The notes: generated by a model not told the origin, from the letters alone. DNA of 64,000 bases from Selenomonas sputigena (GCF_026015965.1 NZ_CP110383.1:2048051-2112050), one strand, 5' to 3'. Numbered from the stretch's first letter, positions 1-9,290 are shown. Made by a program: numbers and translations.

Positions 1-28
1 TGAACCATATACGCATAAAGACTTCCCC

Positions 29-1012
29 TTACCTTTTGACTGCTTCCTTGACACCGTAAACTTCCGCGAGTGTCAGCACGCGCTTTGCCCACTTGGCATG
101 CGTCTTGACCTCGTTCATGCGCGTGCCGTCCCAGCTCTTCTTCACGCCCGCCTTCTCGTCCTGCCATTCGGCGATCATCTTCGCATCCTCGTAGTCGGAG
201 CGCTCCGCCTTCAGGCTCTCGAAGACGAACGGGAGCTGCGCGGGATGAATGACCGTCTTGCCGATGAAGCCGTTCAAGCGGTCGAGTTCCAGCTCCCTCT
301 TGAGTCCCGCCGCCCACGCGCCCGCAGGGTCGTCGCCGAAGTAGTTCCAGACAGGGCCGGAGACGATGTAGTCACGCGCGAAGATATTCAGAATATCGAT
401 GAGGATGTCGCGCACGACGCCGACCTCGTAGATCGTGTGCGCAATCGAGCGGCGCACGCCGTAGAGATTGCTGAAATCGTTGCCGCCGACGCGGATGTTG
501 AGCACGTATTCGCGATGCGCGTCGAAGATCACCTTGAGCTCGCCGAGAACGGCGGCGCGGCTCTTGATGTCGGCAATAGAAGGACTTTCGAGGACGGGCA
601 TGAGGTAGCGCTTCTTCGCCGCGCCGTCATTGACCGATCGCATAAGCTCCATGTAGGCTTCGACGTTGCCGAGATTCACCTTGGGCAGGACGTAGCCTGT
701 CAGAATGTCGCCCGCCGCACCCACGAAGTCGAGAAAGTGCTCCATGTGATCGGCGGTGCGCACGCGCACGAAGAGCAGCGGCTTCCCGCCCGCCTCTTCT
801 GCATAGACCTCCTTGAGCTCCGCGAGATTCGTGCGCAAGGCTCGCTCGGCATCGGCGACCGCCATGTCGCCGATCGCGTCCTCCAGACAGAAGCAGATGG
901 CCGTCAGATGCTCTTTTTTCTGCCGACGAATCTTCTCCACGATGTTCTCTTGGTAGGCGGGCATGTAGAGAAGCCCGCCCACCTTGTACTGCAAGATTTC
1001 CCTATCTTCCAT
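29..1012 (-). CDS. CitE-like C-C bond lyase of the Ter stress cluster (HpcH/HpaI aldolase superfamily)
   Basis: A 327-residue TIM-barrel lyase related to the citrate lyase beta subunit. Visible family signatures are MPVLESPSI, the RVGGNDFSNLYGVRRS stretch and the C-terminal KTVIHPAQ, which are the usual places for the acidic metal ligands and the late HPxQ segment. Known of the family: a CitE-like C-C bond lyase belongs to the biosynthetic module of bacterial ter loci, which is thought to make a nucleoside-like metabolite. The substrate here is unknown. GGAGG lies 10 bases before the chosen ATG; another ATG four bases upstream is out of frame and stops after three codons. It is the last Ter gene seen, and a downstream biosynthetic set (ATP-grasp, phosphoribosyltransferases) is expected outside the window by analogy only. 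Confidence 0.82.
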   Translation of the reverse strand: MEDREILQYKVGGLLYMPAYQENIVEKIRRQKKEHLTAICFCLEDAIGDMAVADAERALRTNLAELKEVYAEEAGGKPLLFVRVRTADHMEHFLDFVGAAGDILTGYVLPKVNLGNVEAYMELMRSVNDGAAKKRYLMPVLESPSIADIKSRAAVLGELKVIFDAHREYVLNIRVGGNDFSNLYGVRRSIAHTIYEVGVVRDILIDILNIFARDYIVSGPVWNYFGDDPAGAWAAGLKRELELDRLNGFIGKTVIHPAQLPFVFESLKAERSDYEDAKMIAEWQDEKAGVKKSWDGTRMNEVKTHAKWAKRVLTLAEVYGVKEAVKR

Positions 1013-1062
1013 TCATGGTAAACCTCCATATTCAGGAATCACGGCTAATCCGTGTCCCCTCT

Positions 1063-1965
1063 TTATTCCACGCTGAGTCCGTAGTCTTCGCAGAGTCTCG
1101 CGAGTCCCGCCTCGTAGCCTGCACCGACGAGCTTGAGCTTCCATGCGCCGCGATGGCGGTAAATCTCCGCCGCGTTCACCGTCTTCTCGCGCCGCAGGCC
1201 GTCGAGATAAAAGCTGTACTTCGGCACGCCGTCCTCCGCGAGCGTCAGGCGCGGCGCACGCACATGCGAGAAATCCCTGCCCGTGCCATCATCGTAGACC
1301 GAGAAGCACAGGACGAGACGCTCGACGGCCGCGCCGACCTTGGCGACGTCGACACTCGCATTGGCGACGTCGACACTCGCACCGACGCCGCCCGCCGTAT
1401 TCACTTCGATGCTGCCATCGTCCGCGCGAGCGTTGCCGAAGAAGATCAAATCCTCGTCGCCATGAACGCGCCCGCCCGCATAGAGGCGAAACACGTAGGC
1501 GTCGACCTCGACGCCCGGCTCGCGCTCCTCGTCCTCGTAGCGGAAGGCGAGCTTCTCGCTTCCCGCCAGCCGCAGCCGCTCGCCGCGCACGAGCTGAGGA
1601 AGCGGCGGTTCGGGGCTTCTCGCGCGTCTTTCCGGCGCACCCGCACGCGCCTCGCCCGCGATGAATATGCGCCGCTCCTCGCTCGCCGAGCGCATGGTGA
1701 GAGCGCCGTAGACGACCGAGCCGGCGCGCATCGTGGGAAGCGTCAGAAGGAAGCCGCCCGCCCCCGCCGGCAAGACCTCGGGAGAAACGCGTGCATCCGC
1801 GATCTCTGCCGTCACGCGCACCTTTGCCTCAGGCGATGCGGCGACGGCGAAGCTGTTCTCGCACTCGGGCGCAAACGCACCGAGGTCGATGAACTTCGGC
1901 AGCGCCGCCAAGGAGCCGTCCGCCGTGCTCATTGCACTTTCGCCCCTCGCCTGTTCCCTTTCCAT
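1063..1965 (-). CDS. divergent TerD-domain protein with N-terminal extension
   Basis: A 300-residue protein. Residues about 124-300 follow the TerD fold: LVRGERLRL at the start, DEDLIFFGNA in the middle and AEIYRHRGAWKLKLVGAGY near the end. The first 120 residues are an extension I do not recognise. The acidic loop that the other TerD copies carry ([12 protein letters not shown]) is missing and replaced by a short tandem duplication, ASVDVAN/ASVDVAK, so calcium binding is doubtful. The start was chosen at an ATG with AGGAGG eight bases upstream; reading farther upstream would run through the terminator of the preceding gene. It lies between that terminator and the lyase, so it probably has its own promoter, which I cannot place. 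Confidence 0.8.
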   Translation of the reverse strand: MEREQARGESAMSTADGSLAALPKFIDLGAFAPECENSFAVAASPEAKVRVTAEIADARVSPEVLPAGAGGFLLTLPTMRAGSVVYGALTMRSASEERRIFIAGEARAGAPERRARSPEPPLPQLVRGERLRLAGSEKLAFRYEDEEREPGVEVDAYVFRLYAGGRVHGDEDLIFFGNARADDGSIEVNTAGGVGASVDVANASVDVAKVGAAVERLVLCFSVYDDGTGRDFSHVRAPRLTLAEDGVPKYSFYLDGLRREKTVNAAEIYRHRGAWKLKLVGAGYEAGLARLCEDYGLSVE

Positions 1966-2062
1966 CGCATTCGCCTCCTGCGTCGGATTTCGGCAGACTC
2001 CCGCACGCGACTCGGAACTCCACTTCAGAGCCGCGCCTGGAAATTGCCGAAAAGAACACCCC

Positions 2063-2095
2063 AAAAACGGGAGGCGCAAGGCCTCCCGTTTTTTT
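2063..2095 (-). terminator. intrinsic terminator after TerD gene
   Basis: ACGGGAGGC pairs with GCCTCCCGT across a 5-base loop, with flanking A and T runs on both sides. It sits just after the stop of the TerD gene at 2107 and separates it from the divergent TerD gene. Confidence 0.8.
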
Positions 2096-2106
2096 CCAAT
2101 GCTTTG

Positions 2107-2691
2107 TCAGACATTCACGCCGTACGCGCGGCAAAGGGCTTCCAAGCCGCCCTGATAGCCCGCGCCGACCGCGTTGAACTTCCATTCGCCGTTGTGCCGA
2201 TAGATCTCGCAGACGACGAGCGCCGTCTCGACGGAGAACTCCTCCATGAGATCGAAGCGCAGAACCTCCGTACCCTGCATATCCTGCGCGTTCGCCATGC
2301 GCGCGACACGCACGTAGGCGTTCGATACCTGTCCGAAATTCTGCTTGCGCACCTGAGCCTCGTAAATCGTCACGGTGATGGCGATCTTGTCGACGTCCGC
2401 CGGCACTTTCGTAAAGTCGATCGTCAGAACCTCGTCGTCGCCCTCGCCCTCGCCCGTGAGGTTGTCGCCCGTATGATGCACCGAGCCGTCCGGGCTGTCG
2501 AGATTGCCGTAGAAGATGAAGTCCTCGTCCTTTCGCACCTTGCCGTTCGCGCCCAAGAGGAACGCCGAGGCGTCGAGGTCGAAGTCCGCACCGCCGTCGT
2601 ACTGGTTGACGTCCCAGCCGAGGCCGACGAGCGCCATCGTCATGCCCTTGTCGAGGCTCACGCGCTGTCCCTTGGAAAGATTCACCGCCAT
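2107..2691 (-). CDS. terD: TerD family protein
   Basis: A 194-residue single-domain TerD protein, likely cytoplasmic and calcium binding. All family marks are present: the N-terminal [27 protein letters not shown], the acidic [13 protein letters not shown] loop, [15 protein letters not shown] and the C-terminal [16 protein letters not shown]. TerD proteins belong to tellurite, colicin and general envelope-stress responses; their exact biochemical role is not settled. The start has AAAGGAGG ahead of it and lies one base from the stop of the AIM24-like gene, so the two are co-transcribed and probably translationally coupled. A terminator follows directly. Confidence 0.93.
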   Translation of the reverse strand: MAVNLSKGQRVSLDKGMTMALVGLGWDVNQYDGGADFDLDASAFLLGANGKVRKDEDFIFYGNLDSPDGSVHHTGDNLTGEGEGDDEVLTIDFTKVPADVDKIAITVTIYEAQVRKQNFGQVSNAYVRVARMANAQDMQGTEVLRFDLMEEFSVETALVVCEIYRHNGEWKFNAVGAGYQGGLEALCRAYGVNV

Positions 2692-2692
2692 G

Positions 2693-3379
2693 TCATTTTC
2701 CTCCCTTTCTCACGATCTCCTGAATCCACGTCTCAAAGCCCGACGGATTCCTCGTCTGAATGAGCACGGGACCGGGCCCGCGGAAGCGGCACACAAGGCA
2801 TTCGCCCGACATGACGCTCGAAATCCAGCCGTTCGACGCCTTTTCGATCTTGTAGTTCATGTAATCGGGCCATGCGACGAGGTGGCCATTGTCCACGATG
2901 ACCTCCTCGCCCGCTTCGAGGTTCAGCACGTGAATGACGCCGTAGCTGCTCAAGAAGGCAATGCCCTTGCCCGTGAGCTTCAAGAGGAAGAAGCCCTCCT
3001 GCGAGAAGAATCCCTGCATGAGTCCCTGCATCTTCGAGTCGATGTTGACCGTCTCCTCCGCCGCGAGGAAGCCGCCCTTCTGCACAATCATGCCGTAGGA
3101 GCCGTCCAAGGCGACGTCCATGATGCCGCCGGGCAGCGGATGCCCGAAGAGAACCTTGCCCGCACCGCGCGAGGCGACGAGACGCTGCAGGAAAAAGCTC
3201 TCGCCCGTGAAGACGCGGCGCATGATGCCGCCGAGCACGCCGCCCTCCATCTTGCCCTCGACGTCGACCGTCGCATCCATCGCGATCATCGCATCGGATT
3301 CCGCCTTGATCGCCTCGCCGTGGCGCAGCGAGCACTCGACCACGGGAAAAGCTTCAGGATATAAGATCTTGTATTCCAT
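2693..3379 (-). CDS. AIM24 / TIGR00266 family protein
   Basis: A 228-residue member of the AIM24 (DUF124, TIGR00266) family, predicted to be a beta-rich soluble protein. Typical features are the glycine-rich [16 protein letters not shown] segment, [24 protein letters not shown] and the late [18 protein letters not shown]. Known of the family: AIM24-like proteins often sit inside ter gene neighbourhoods, as here, with TerD genes on both sides. Two adjacent ATG codons exist; the second fits the AAAGGGG site better, seven bases away. Molecular function is unknown. Confidence 0.88.
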   Translation of the reverse strand: MEYKILYPEAFPVVECSLRHGEAIKAESDAMIAMDATVDVEGKMEGGVLGGIMRRVFTGESFFLQRLVASRGAGKVLFGHPLPGGIMDVALDGSYGMIVQKGGFLAAEETVNIDSKMQGLMQGFFSQEGFFLLKLTGKGIAFLSSYGVIHVLNLEAGEEVIVDNGHLVAWPDYMNYKIEKASNGWISSVMSGECLVCRFRGPGPVLIQTRNPSGFETWIQEIVRKGGK

Positions 3380-3404
3380 CATCGCACCCCTTTCGATGGA
3401 AGAA

Positions 3405-3437
3405 GCTGTGCACGAGTCCGAGAGACTTATGCACAGC
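3405..3437 (-). other. intercistronic inverted repeat
   Basis: GCTGTGCA and TGCACAGC form a perfect 8-bp stem around a 17-base loop between the third TerD gene and the AIM24 gene. A second, shorter GC-rich hairpin (CCTTCCCC/GGGGAAGG) lies at 3450-3467. Neither is followed by a T-run on the minus strand, so they look like RNA-processing or stability hairpins rather than terminators. Confidence 0.45.
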
Positions 3438-3489
3438 CCCCTTCTCTCGCCTTCCCCGAGGGGAAGGCTCGCCCAACAAAAGAACGCGC

Positions 3490-4068
3490 TTATACGTTAA
3501 CGCCGTAAGCCTTGCCGAGTGCGCCGAGGCCGCCGCTGTAGCCCGCGCCGATGGCATTGAACTTCCACTCCGCACCCTGGCGGTAGAGCCTGCCGACGAC
3601 GACCGCCGTCTCGATGGAGAAGTCCTCGCCGAGATCGAAGCGGATGAGTTCCTCGCCCGTCGCCTCGTTGACGACGCGGATGAAGGCGTTCGACACTTGG
3701 CCGAAGTTCTGCTTGCGCTCATCGGCCTCGTAGATCGTGACCGTGAAATCGATCTTGTCGATCGAAGCCGGCACCTTCGAGAGATCGACCTTGATCTGCT
3801 CGTCGTCGCCCTCGCCCTCGCCCGTGAGGTTGTCGCCCGTATGCTCGACGCCGCCCGACGCGTGCTTGAGGTTGCCATAGAAAACGAAGTCCGCATCGCT
3901 CGTGACCTTCTCGTTCGGTCCGAGAAGGAACGCCGAGGCGTCGAGGTCGAAGTCAGAGCCGCCGTCGTACTTGTTCGTGTCCCAGCCGAGGCCGATCAGA
4001 AGCTTCGAGAGACCCGGATTGCCCTTCGTCAGATCAACTTTCTGTCCCTTTTTCAAACTGATTGCCAT
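3490..4068 (-). CDS. terD: TerD family protein
   Basis: A 192-residue TerD protein, very close in sequence to the copy at 2107. [36 protein letters not shown] cut into its two halves, [26 protein letters not shown] and [16 protein letters not shown] are all present, so the calcium-binding acidic loops look intact. TAAGGAGG precedes the ATG. It is the middle gene of the TerD run and is followed by the AIM24-like gene after a 110-base spacer carrying hairpins. Several TerD paralogues in one operon is normal for ter loci; how they divide the work is unknown. Confidence 0.93.
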   Translation of the reverse strand: MAISLKKGQKVDLTKGNPGLSKLLIGLGWDTNKYDGGSDFDLDASAFLLGPNEKVTSDADFVFYGNLKHASGGVEHTGDNLTGEGEGDDEQIKVDLSKVPASIDKIDFTVTIYEADERKQNFGQVSNAFIRVVNEATGEELIRFDLGEDFSIETAVVVGRLYRQGAEWKFNAIGAGYSGGLGALGKAYGVNV

Positions 4069-4224
4069 GAAGATTCCTCCTTATGCGTACATGCGGAAGC
4101 CGCCTGCAGCCGCACGGTCAAAAAGCGCGGCAGAGCGGGCGATTTTCCTGCCCAGGCACATATCGTGCCGCTTCATGGGAACAAACGAACCGTTCCCTAT
4201 ATCAAGCCGCAAGGGCATGATGTC

Positions 4225-4830
4225 TTACTGATAGCGCCGCGCCAGCTCGTTCAGTCCCTTGTCCTTCGTGCCCTGCCCGATGGCGTTGAACTTCCACTCG
4301 CCGTTATAGCGGTAGATCTCGCCGAAGATCATCGCCGTCATGCCCGCGTAGCTCTCCGAGAGGTTATAGCGGCAAAACTCCTCGCCTGTCCGCTCGTCGC
4401 ATATACGGATGAAGGCGTTCGCAATCATGCCGAAGTCCTGCTTTCTCGACTCGCAGTCGTAGATGTTGACGACGAAGACGAGCTTGTCATAGTCTGCGGG
4501 CACAGCGGTAAGATCGACGAGGATCTGCTCGTCGTCGCCCTCGCCCTCTCCCGTGAGGTTATCGCCCGTATGGACGATCGCACCAGACGGATGCTTGAGG
4601 TTGCCGAAGTAGACGACGTCCTTCTTCCCCGAGAGGCGTCCGCCCTTGCAGACAATCACGCTCGCGTCGCAGTCGATGTCGGGCGCAGAGCCGCCGAAGA
4701 TCGAGCCGAAAAGCCCGCCTTTCTTCTGCTCGACGGGATCCCAGCCGAGCCCGATGCGGATGCGCGAGAGCGCCTGACCGTCCGACTTCTTCAAGTTTAC
4801 CTTCTGTCCTTTTTGCAGATTCACGCCCAT
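4225..4830 (-). CDS. TerD family protein, variant with Gly/Phe insert
   Basis: A 201-residue TerD-domain protein. It keeps KGQKVNLKK, GLGWDP, the acidic [14 protein letters not shown] loop, RKQDFGMIANAFIRI and [11 protein letters not shown]. It differs from its neighbours by an insert, KKGGLFGSIFGGSAPDIDCD, where they have the short DGG loop; the TerA-like half of the next protein upstream carries a similar GLLASIFGGGGG insert. It also ends early, in LARRYQ. This insert links it to TerX/TerA-type subfamilies. AAGGAGG lies seven bases before the ATG. The 210 bases upstream, up to the fusion gene, hold no gene that I can support. Confidence 0.9.
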   Translation of the reverse strand: MGVNLQKGQKVNLKKSDGQALSRIRIGLGWDPVEQKKGGLFGSIFGGSAPDIDCDASVIVCKGGRLSGKKDVVYFGNLKHPSGAIVHTGDNLTGEGEGDDEQILVDLTAVPADYDKLVFVVNIYDCESRKQDFGMIANAFIRICDERTGEEFCRYNLSESYAGMTAMIFGEIYRYNGEWKFNAIGQGTKDKGLNELARRYQ

Positions 4831-5041
4831 GTGCCTGCCTCCTTGATTTCTCCTTGCGATAAGAATATCTCATGCGGAGCAGCCGCTCTGCGAGCGCCGC
4901 TCCATGAAAACAATTTCCCTTATTTAAAAGAATTCGCCCTGCCGCCGCCTTTTCCCTTCATGGCTTTGATGAAAATTTCTTTCATACGCCCAGCGCCTTC
5001 CGTCGAAGCAAGGCGGCTGCTCGCAGCGAAATCCTGCACGC

Positions 5042-6469
5042 TCAGTCCTTGCTGCCCGCCTCCCAGCGAAGCCCCCAGTGATACGCCTCGTCCATGCTCT
5101 TGTGTCCGCTGAAAAAGTGCACGAGCTTCTCGACGCTGAAGGTGTCGTTGATGTTTTCAAGCATGGCGATGGCGCACATCGCCTTCGACGAGCCGTACTC
5201 GTCCATGCGCACGATGATGTCGGGGCTGCCCGGGCACTTGACGGTCACGACGCCGTCCGCCTGCTGCCAGTTGGCGACGCCCTCGTAGATGAACGTGTAG
5301 ACGAGGATGCGCTTGATCTTCGATGCCATCTTGCCGTTGACGCGAAGCGTCTCGCCGGCAGCATTGCTGCCCGTACGGTCGTCGCCGTCGAGCGCGATCC
5401 AGGGGCGGCGCGAAAGGCTGCCGAAGTCATTGCCGAGCGCCTGCACGCAGCCGATCTCGCCGTCTTGAAGCTCGTAGAGGCAGCCGAGATCGAGGTCGAT
5501 GTCGCCCGCTCCTCCCCCGCCGCCGAAAATGGAGGCAAGAAGCCCCTGCTTCTTCGTCTGCGGCTGCTGATGCCAGTTGAGGTTGATGGCGATCTCGCCG
5601 AGTCCGCCGCCGCCCTTGACGAGGCTGACCTTCTGCCCCTTCTTGAGCTCGACCTTCTTCGGCGCGGTCGGCGACTGCACGGGCGGCACGGCGGTCGGTA
5701 CCGGCGGCACAGGCGGTGCGCCGCCGGGTCTGCCGAGGTTCAGCGGCGCATGCGGCGCAGGGGCGGGCGCAGCGCCGGGCCTGCCGAGATTCAGCGGCGG
5801 ACGCTGTGCGAGCGGCGCAGCGGGCGCGGGCGATGCCGGCGGCGCAGGCGGTGCGGCAGGACGCGGCTGTGCGGTTGGCGGCGCGGGCGGTGCGGCGGGC
5901 GCGGCTCCCTGCCCCTCGCCGACTTCGACGCCGAAGTTTTTGCACAGCGCCTCCAAGCCGCCGCTGAATCCCGCGCCAACGGCGCTGAACTTCCACTCGC
6001 CCTTGTAGCGGTACAGCTCGCCGACGACGATCGCCGTCTCCACGGAGAAGCCCTGCCCGAGATCGTAGCGCAGAAGCTCCGCGCCGCTCGCCGCATCGAG
6101 AACGCGGATGTACGCGCCCGCGACCTGGGAGAAATTCTGCCGCCTGGCGTCCGCATCGTAGATTGTCGCCGTCACGGCGATTTTTTCGATGGACGCGGGA
6201 ACGGCGGCGAGATCGACGCGCACCTGCTGCTTGTCGCCGCCCGAAGGCGCAGCGATATGCTCGACCGCACCCGAAGCATGCCGCGCGTTGCCGTAGAACA
6301 CGAAGTCCGCATCGCCCGCGACTTTTCCCCCCGCGCCGAGCAAAAACGCCGCCGTGTCGAGATCGATGGCAGAATTCGCCTGCCAGCCCATGCCGACGAG
6401 CACGCTCCGAAGCCCCGCGTTGTTCTTCGTCAGATCGGCTTTCTGTCCCTTGCTGATGTTCATACCCAT
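5042..6469 (-). CDS. TerD-TerA fusion protein with Pro/Ala-rich linker
   Basis: A 475-residue two-domain protein. Residues 1-180 are a TerD domain (GQKADLTKNN, GMGWQANSAIDLDTAAFLL, RRQNFSQVAGAY, GEWKFSAVGAGFSGG), but the usual [12 protein letters not shown] loop is replaced by IAAPSGGDKQQ, so one calcium site is probably altered. Residues 185-270 are a low-complexity linker of Pro, Ala and Gly containing two NLGRPG repeats. Residues 275-475 look like TerA: KKGQKVSLVKGGGGLGEI, INLNW, GLLASIFGGGGG, DLDLGCLYELQDG, LDGDDRTG and ENINDTFSVEKLVHFFSG. TerD and TerA are usually separate genes. GGGAGGG precedes the ATG. A MITE-like repeat sits between it and the ATPase gene. Confidence 0.9.
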   Translation of the reverse strand: MGMNISKGQKADLTKNNAGLRSVLVGMGWQANSAIDLDTAAFLLGAGGKVAGDADFVFYGNARHASGAVEHIAAPSGGDKQQVRVDLAAVPASIEKIAVTATIYDADARRQNFSQVAGAYIRVLDAASGAELLRYDLGQGFSVETAIVVGELYRYKGEWKFSAVGAGFSGGLEALCKNFGVEVGEGQGAAPAAPPAPPTAQPRPAAPPAPPASPAPAAPLAQRPPLNLGRPGAAPAPAPHAPLNLGRPGGAPPVPPVPTAVPPVQSPTAPKKVELKKGQKVSLVKGGGGLGEIAINLNWHQQPQTKKQGLLASIFGGGGGAGDIDLDLGCLYELQDGEIGCVQALGNDFGSLSRRPWIALDGDDRTGSNAAGETLRVNGKMASKIKRILVYTFIYEGVANWQQADGVVTVKCPGSPDIIVRMDEYGSSKAMCAIAMLENINDTFSVEKLVHFFSGHKSMDEAYHWGLRWEAGSKD

Positions 6470-6491
6470 GCTTTTCCCTCCCGTAGAGTAT

Positions 6492-6560
6492 AGAAATCAC
6501 GGATAAATTCAGCCGCCCATCTTCGCACATCCGGACGACCTCATTTTATCAGCGCTTCCT
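6492..6560. repeat. MITE-like 69-bp repeat, copy a
   Basis: The left end, GAAATCACGGATAAATTCA, is an imperfect inverted match to the right end, TCATTTTATCAGCGCTTCC. Nearly the same 67-69 bp occur at 24099-24165 and, decayed, at 26616-26681. It lies between the P-type ATPase and the TerD-TerA gene. No reading frame is present. Confidence 0.7.
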
Positions 6561-6612
6561 ATAGAGCGGCGGCGTCGATGCTCTCCACCGACGCCGCCTT
6601 GCAAATATTGAA

Positions 6613-9249
6613 TTACGCCTTGCCTGCGACCATCTTGCGCAGCAGATCGATCGGCACGATCGTCACCGCCATGCCGAGCACGAACGCCCACTCCGTGAGC
6701 GTCAGGCCGTAGCAATGCAGGATCTCGCCGCCGAGGTACGTCATGGCGACCTGGATCACGACGATCAGACCCATGACGCGCAGGAATCCCGGATTGTGCG
6801 AGATATTGTCAAAGAGATTCTTCGAGTCGGTGCGTGCGTTGAACGCATTGAACACCGCCATGAAGATGAAGAACGCGAAGTAGCCCGTCAAGAGGTAGTG
6901 ATTCGCCTCGTCGGGGCGGAAGTATGCGTGCGCCGCGCCGCTCATGAGGAAGTAGAGACTCAGCGCGAAGCACCAAAGAGAGCCGACGCCGATGGAAGAC
7001 ACCATATACTTGCTGATGATGCTTTCATCGCGCTGCTTGGGCTTTTCGTCCATGAAGCGGCGCAGAGCCGGCTCGCCGCCGAAGGCGAGCGCCGCGAGCG
7101 TATCCATGACGAGGTTGATCCAGAGGAACTGCGTGATGGAAAGCGGCGTCTCCATGCCGAGAAGGGGCGCAGCGAAAGAAATCATGACAGCCGCGACATT
7201 GATCGTCAGCTGGAACACGATGAACTTCCTTATGCTGTTGTAGATCGTGCGCCCGTAGAGGATCGCACGCGCGAGCGACTTGAAGTTGTCATCGAGGATG
7301 ACGATGTCGCTCGCCTCCTTCGCGACTTCCGTGCCGCTTCCCATGGCGAAGCCGACGTCCGCCTTCTTCAAGGCGGGCGAATCGTTGACGCCGTCGCCCG
7401 TCATGCCGACGACGAGGTTCATCTCCTGCGCGAGGCGCACGAGGCGGCTCTTGTCGGTCGGAAGCGCACGCGCCACGACGCGAAGACGCGGCAGAAGCTC
7501 CTTGACCGCAGCATCGTCGAGCGCGGCAAGCTCGTCGCTCGTCATCGCGACATCGTCATCGCGCGAGAGAAGACCCGCTTCCCTCGCGATGGCGCTCGCC
7601 GTGTCCTGGCGGTCACCCGTGATCATGACGACCTGCACGCCCGCACTATGCACGCGGCGGATCGCCTCGACGGACTCGGGACGCACCTCATCGCGGATGC
7701 CGACCGCGCCGACGAAGACGAGGCCGCTCGCAGGAAGCGTGCCGTCCGCAGGAATCGCACCCTCGTAGACGGCGAGCGCCAAGACGCGGATGGCACGCGC
7801 CGCAAGGGCGTCGATACAGTCCGTGATCGCCGCCCTATTCGTCAGCGACTTCTTCTCGCCATTCGCATCGTAATACGAGTCGCAGAGCGCGAGGATCTTC
7901 TCGGGTGCTCCCTTCGCGAGGGTCACGCTGTACTCGCCCGCGACCTCCGAGAGCGAGTACTTGTTCTTGCTGCTGAAAGGCACGGCATTCTTGACCTTCT
8001 CGTCCATCGCCGCGCTGTCTGCCGCGACGAAGCCGAAGATCGCACGCTCCGTCGCATTGCCGCCGACGGCCTCCTTGCCGTTGATGACGGCACTCGTATT
8101 GTAGCGCACGCTGAGGTTCACGAGCTTCTTGAGTCCCTCGCCCAGCTCGTTGTAAGCGGCATACTGCGTGCCCGCACCATCGACGAAAGCGACGGCTTCG
8201 AGCTGTCCCTTCGTGATCGTTCCCGTCTTGTCGCTAAAGAGCAGGTTCAAACTGCCCGCCGTCTCGATGCCCGAGATCTTCCGGACGAGCACGTTGTCTT
8301 TGAGCATCTTGCCCATGTTCTGCGCCGAGACGATGGCGATCATCAAAGGCAGACCCTCGGGCACGGCGACGACGATGATGATGACAGCGAGCATGACCGC
8401 GTCGACGAGGTCATGCGCGACGACGAGCCAGTTCGAACAGTACGCCATGATACGCGCCATATCGAAGCCGTTGTGGATGATGAGGCGCTGAAACATGAAG
8501 GCGATGGCGATCGCCACGCCGCCGATGTAGCCGAAGTTGCTGATCTGCTTCGCGAGATTCGAGAGCTTCACCTTCAAGGGCGTGTCGCGATCCTCGTCCG
8601 CCTGCAGCTCGCCTGCGATCTTGCCGTAGAACGTCTTGTCGCCGAGCGTCGTCGTGCGCATCACGGCATTGCCGCCGCAGACGACGGAGCCGCGGAACAC
8701 CTTGTGCGGGTGGAGGAAGTCCGAGCTTTTCTCCACCTCCGTATCGCCCTCTGCCGCCGGCGTCTTCGCCGCTTCCTTCGCCTCGCCGTTCAATACCGAC
8801 TGATCGACCTGGATCGAGCCGTCGCAGACGACGCCGTCCGCCGGAATCTTGTCGCCCGTCTGCAGCAGCACGAAATCGCCCATGACGATCTCGTCGATGG
8901 GAATCTCCGTCAGCGTGCCGTTGCGGTACACCTTACACTTGATCAGCGACGCTTCCTCCTGCAGCTTCTGGAACGCATTCTCGTTCTGATACTCCGAATA
9001 CGTCGCGACCGTCGTCGCGAGGATCACGGCGAGCGCGATGCCCACGGACTCATACCATGCGACCTGTCCAAGGATCGCGAAGACGACGTTGATGACGAGC
9101 GCCACGCAGAGGATCTTGATGATCGGATCATCAAAGCTCCCCTTGAGCTTCTCCCAGAAGCCCTCGCCCTTCTGCTCCGTGATGCCATTCGTACCGTGCC
9201 GCTCGCGCGATGCGCGAACCTCTTCATCCGTCAAGCCTTGAATCTTCAT
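6613..9249 (-). CDS. P-type cation (calcium) transporting ATPase, PMCA/SERCA-like
   Basis: An 878-residue membrane pump of the type II P-ATPases, expected to export Ca2+ or a similar cation using ATP. Motifs: LNGEAKE actuator loop near residue 153, VVAVPEGLP in membrane helix 4 near 297, phosphorylation motif DKTGT at 340-344, and the hinge TGDGVNDSPALK with GFAMGSGTEVAKEASD later. Hydrophobic helices occur near residues 45-85, 240-295 and in the last 200 residues. The ATG was chosen because GAGGAGA lies just upstream and the protein then starts like the family (MKIQGLTDEEV). It heads the Ter operon region; Ca-type ATPases are a known partner of TerD proteins, which bind calcium. Confidence 0.93.
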   Translation of the reverse strand: MKIQGLTDEEVRASRERHGTNGITEQKGEGFWEKLKGSFDDPIIKILCVALVINVVFAILGQVAWYESVGIALAVILATTVATYSEYQNENAFQKLQEEASLIKCKVYRNGTLTEIPIDEIVMGDFVLLQTGDKIPADGVVCDGSIQVDQSVLNGEAKEAAKTPAAEGDTEVEKSSDFLHPHKVFRGSVVCGGNAVMRTTTLGDKTFYGKIAGELQADEDRDTPLKVKLSNLAKQISNFGYIGGVAIAIAFMFQRLIIHNGFDMARIMAYCSNWLVVAHDLVDAVMLAVIIIVVAVPEGLPLMIAIVSAQNMGKMLKDNVLVRKISGIETAGSLNLLFSDKTGTITKGQLEAVAFVDGAGTQYAAYNELGEGLKKLVNLSVRYNTSAVINGKEAVGGNATERAIFGFVAADSAAMDEKVKNAVPFSSKNKYSLSEVAGEYSVTLAKGAPEKILALCDSYYDANGEKKSLTNRAAITDCIDALAARAIRVLALAVYEGAIPADGTLPASGLVFVGAVGIRDEVRPESVEAIRRVHSAGVQVVMITGDRQDTASAIAREAGLLSRDDDVAMTSDELAALDDAAVKELLPRLRVVARALPTDKSRLVRLAQEMNLVVGMTGDGVNDSPALKKADVGFAMGSGTEVAKEASDIVILDDNFKSLARAILYGRTIYNSIRKFIVFQLTINVAAVMISFAAPLLGMETPLSITQFLWINLVMDTLAALAFGGEPALRRFMDEKPKQRDESIISKYMVSSIGVGSLWCFALSLYFLMSGAAHAYFRPDEANHYLLTGYFAFFIFMAVFNAFNARTDSKNLFDNISHNPGFLRVMGLIVVIQVAMTYLGGEILHCYGLTLTEWAFVLGMAVTIVPIDLLRKMVAGKA

Positions 9250-9290
9250 ATAATCTCTCCTCATCAAAATAAAGACAGTCGATATTATTG

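Noticed and set aside
1035-1054. GGAATCACGG near the lyase start as another copy of the MITE-like repeat
   Set aside because: Only ten bases match before the sequence turns into its own small hairpin (CACGG/CCGTG); too short to count.
1015-2763. Long plus-strand frames opposite the Ter genes, and similar frames opposite the exoprotein (16671-20735, 21276-24086) and other genes
   Set aside because: High-GC mirror frames with Arg/Asp/Ala-rich composition and no ribosome sites; the minus-strand genes carry clear families.
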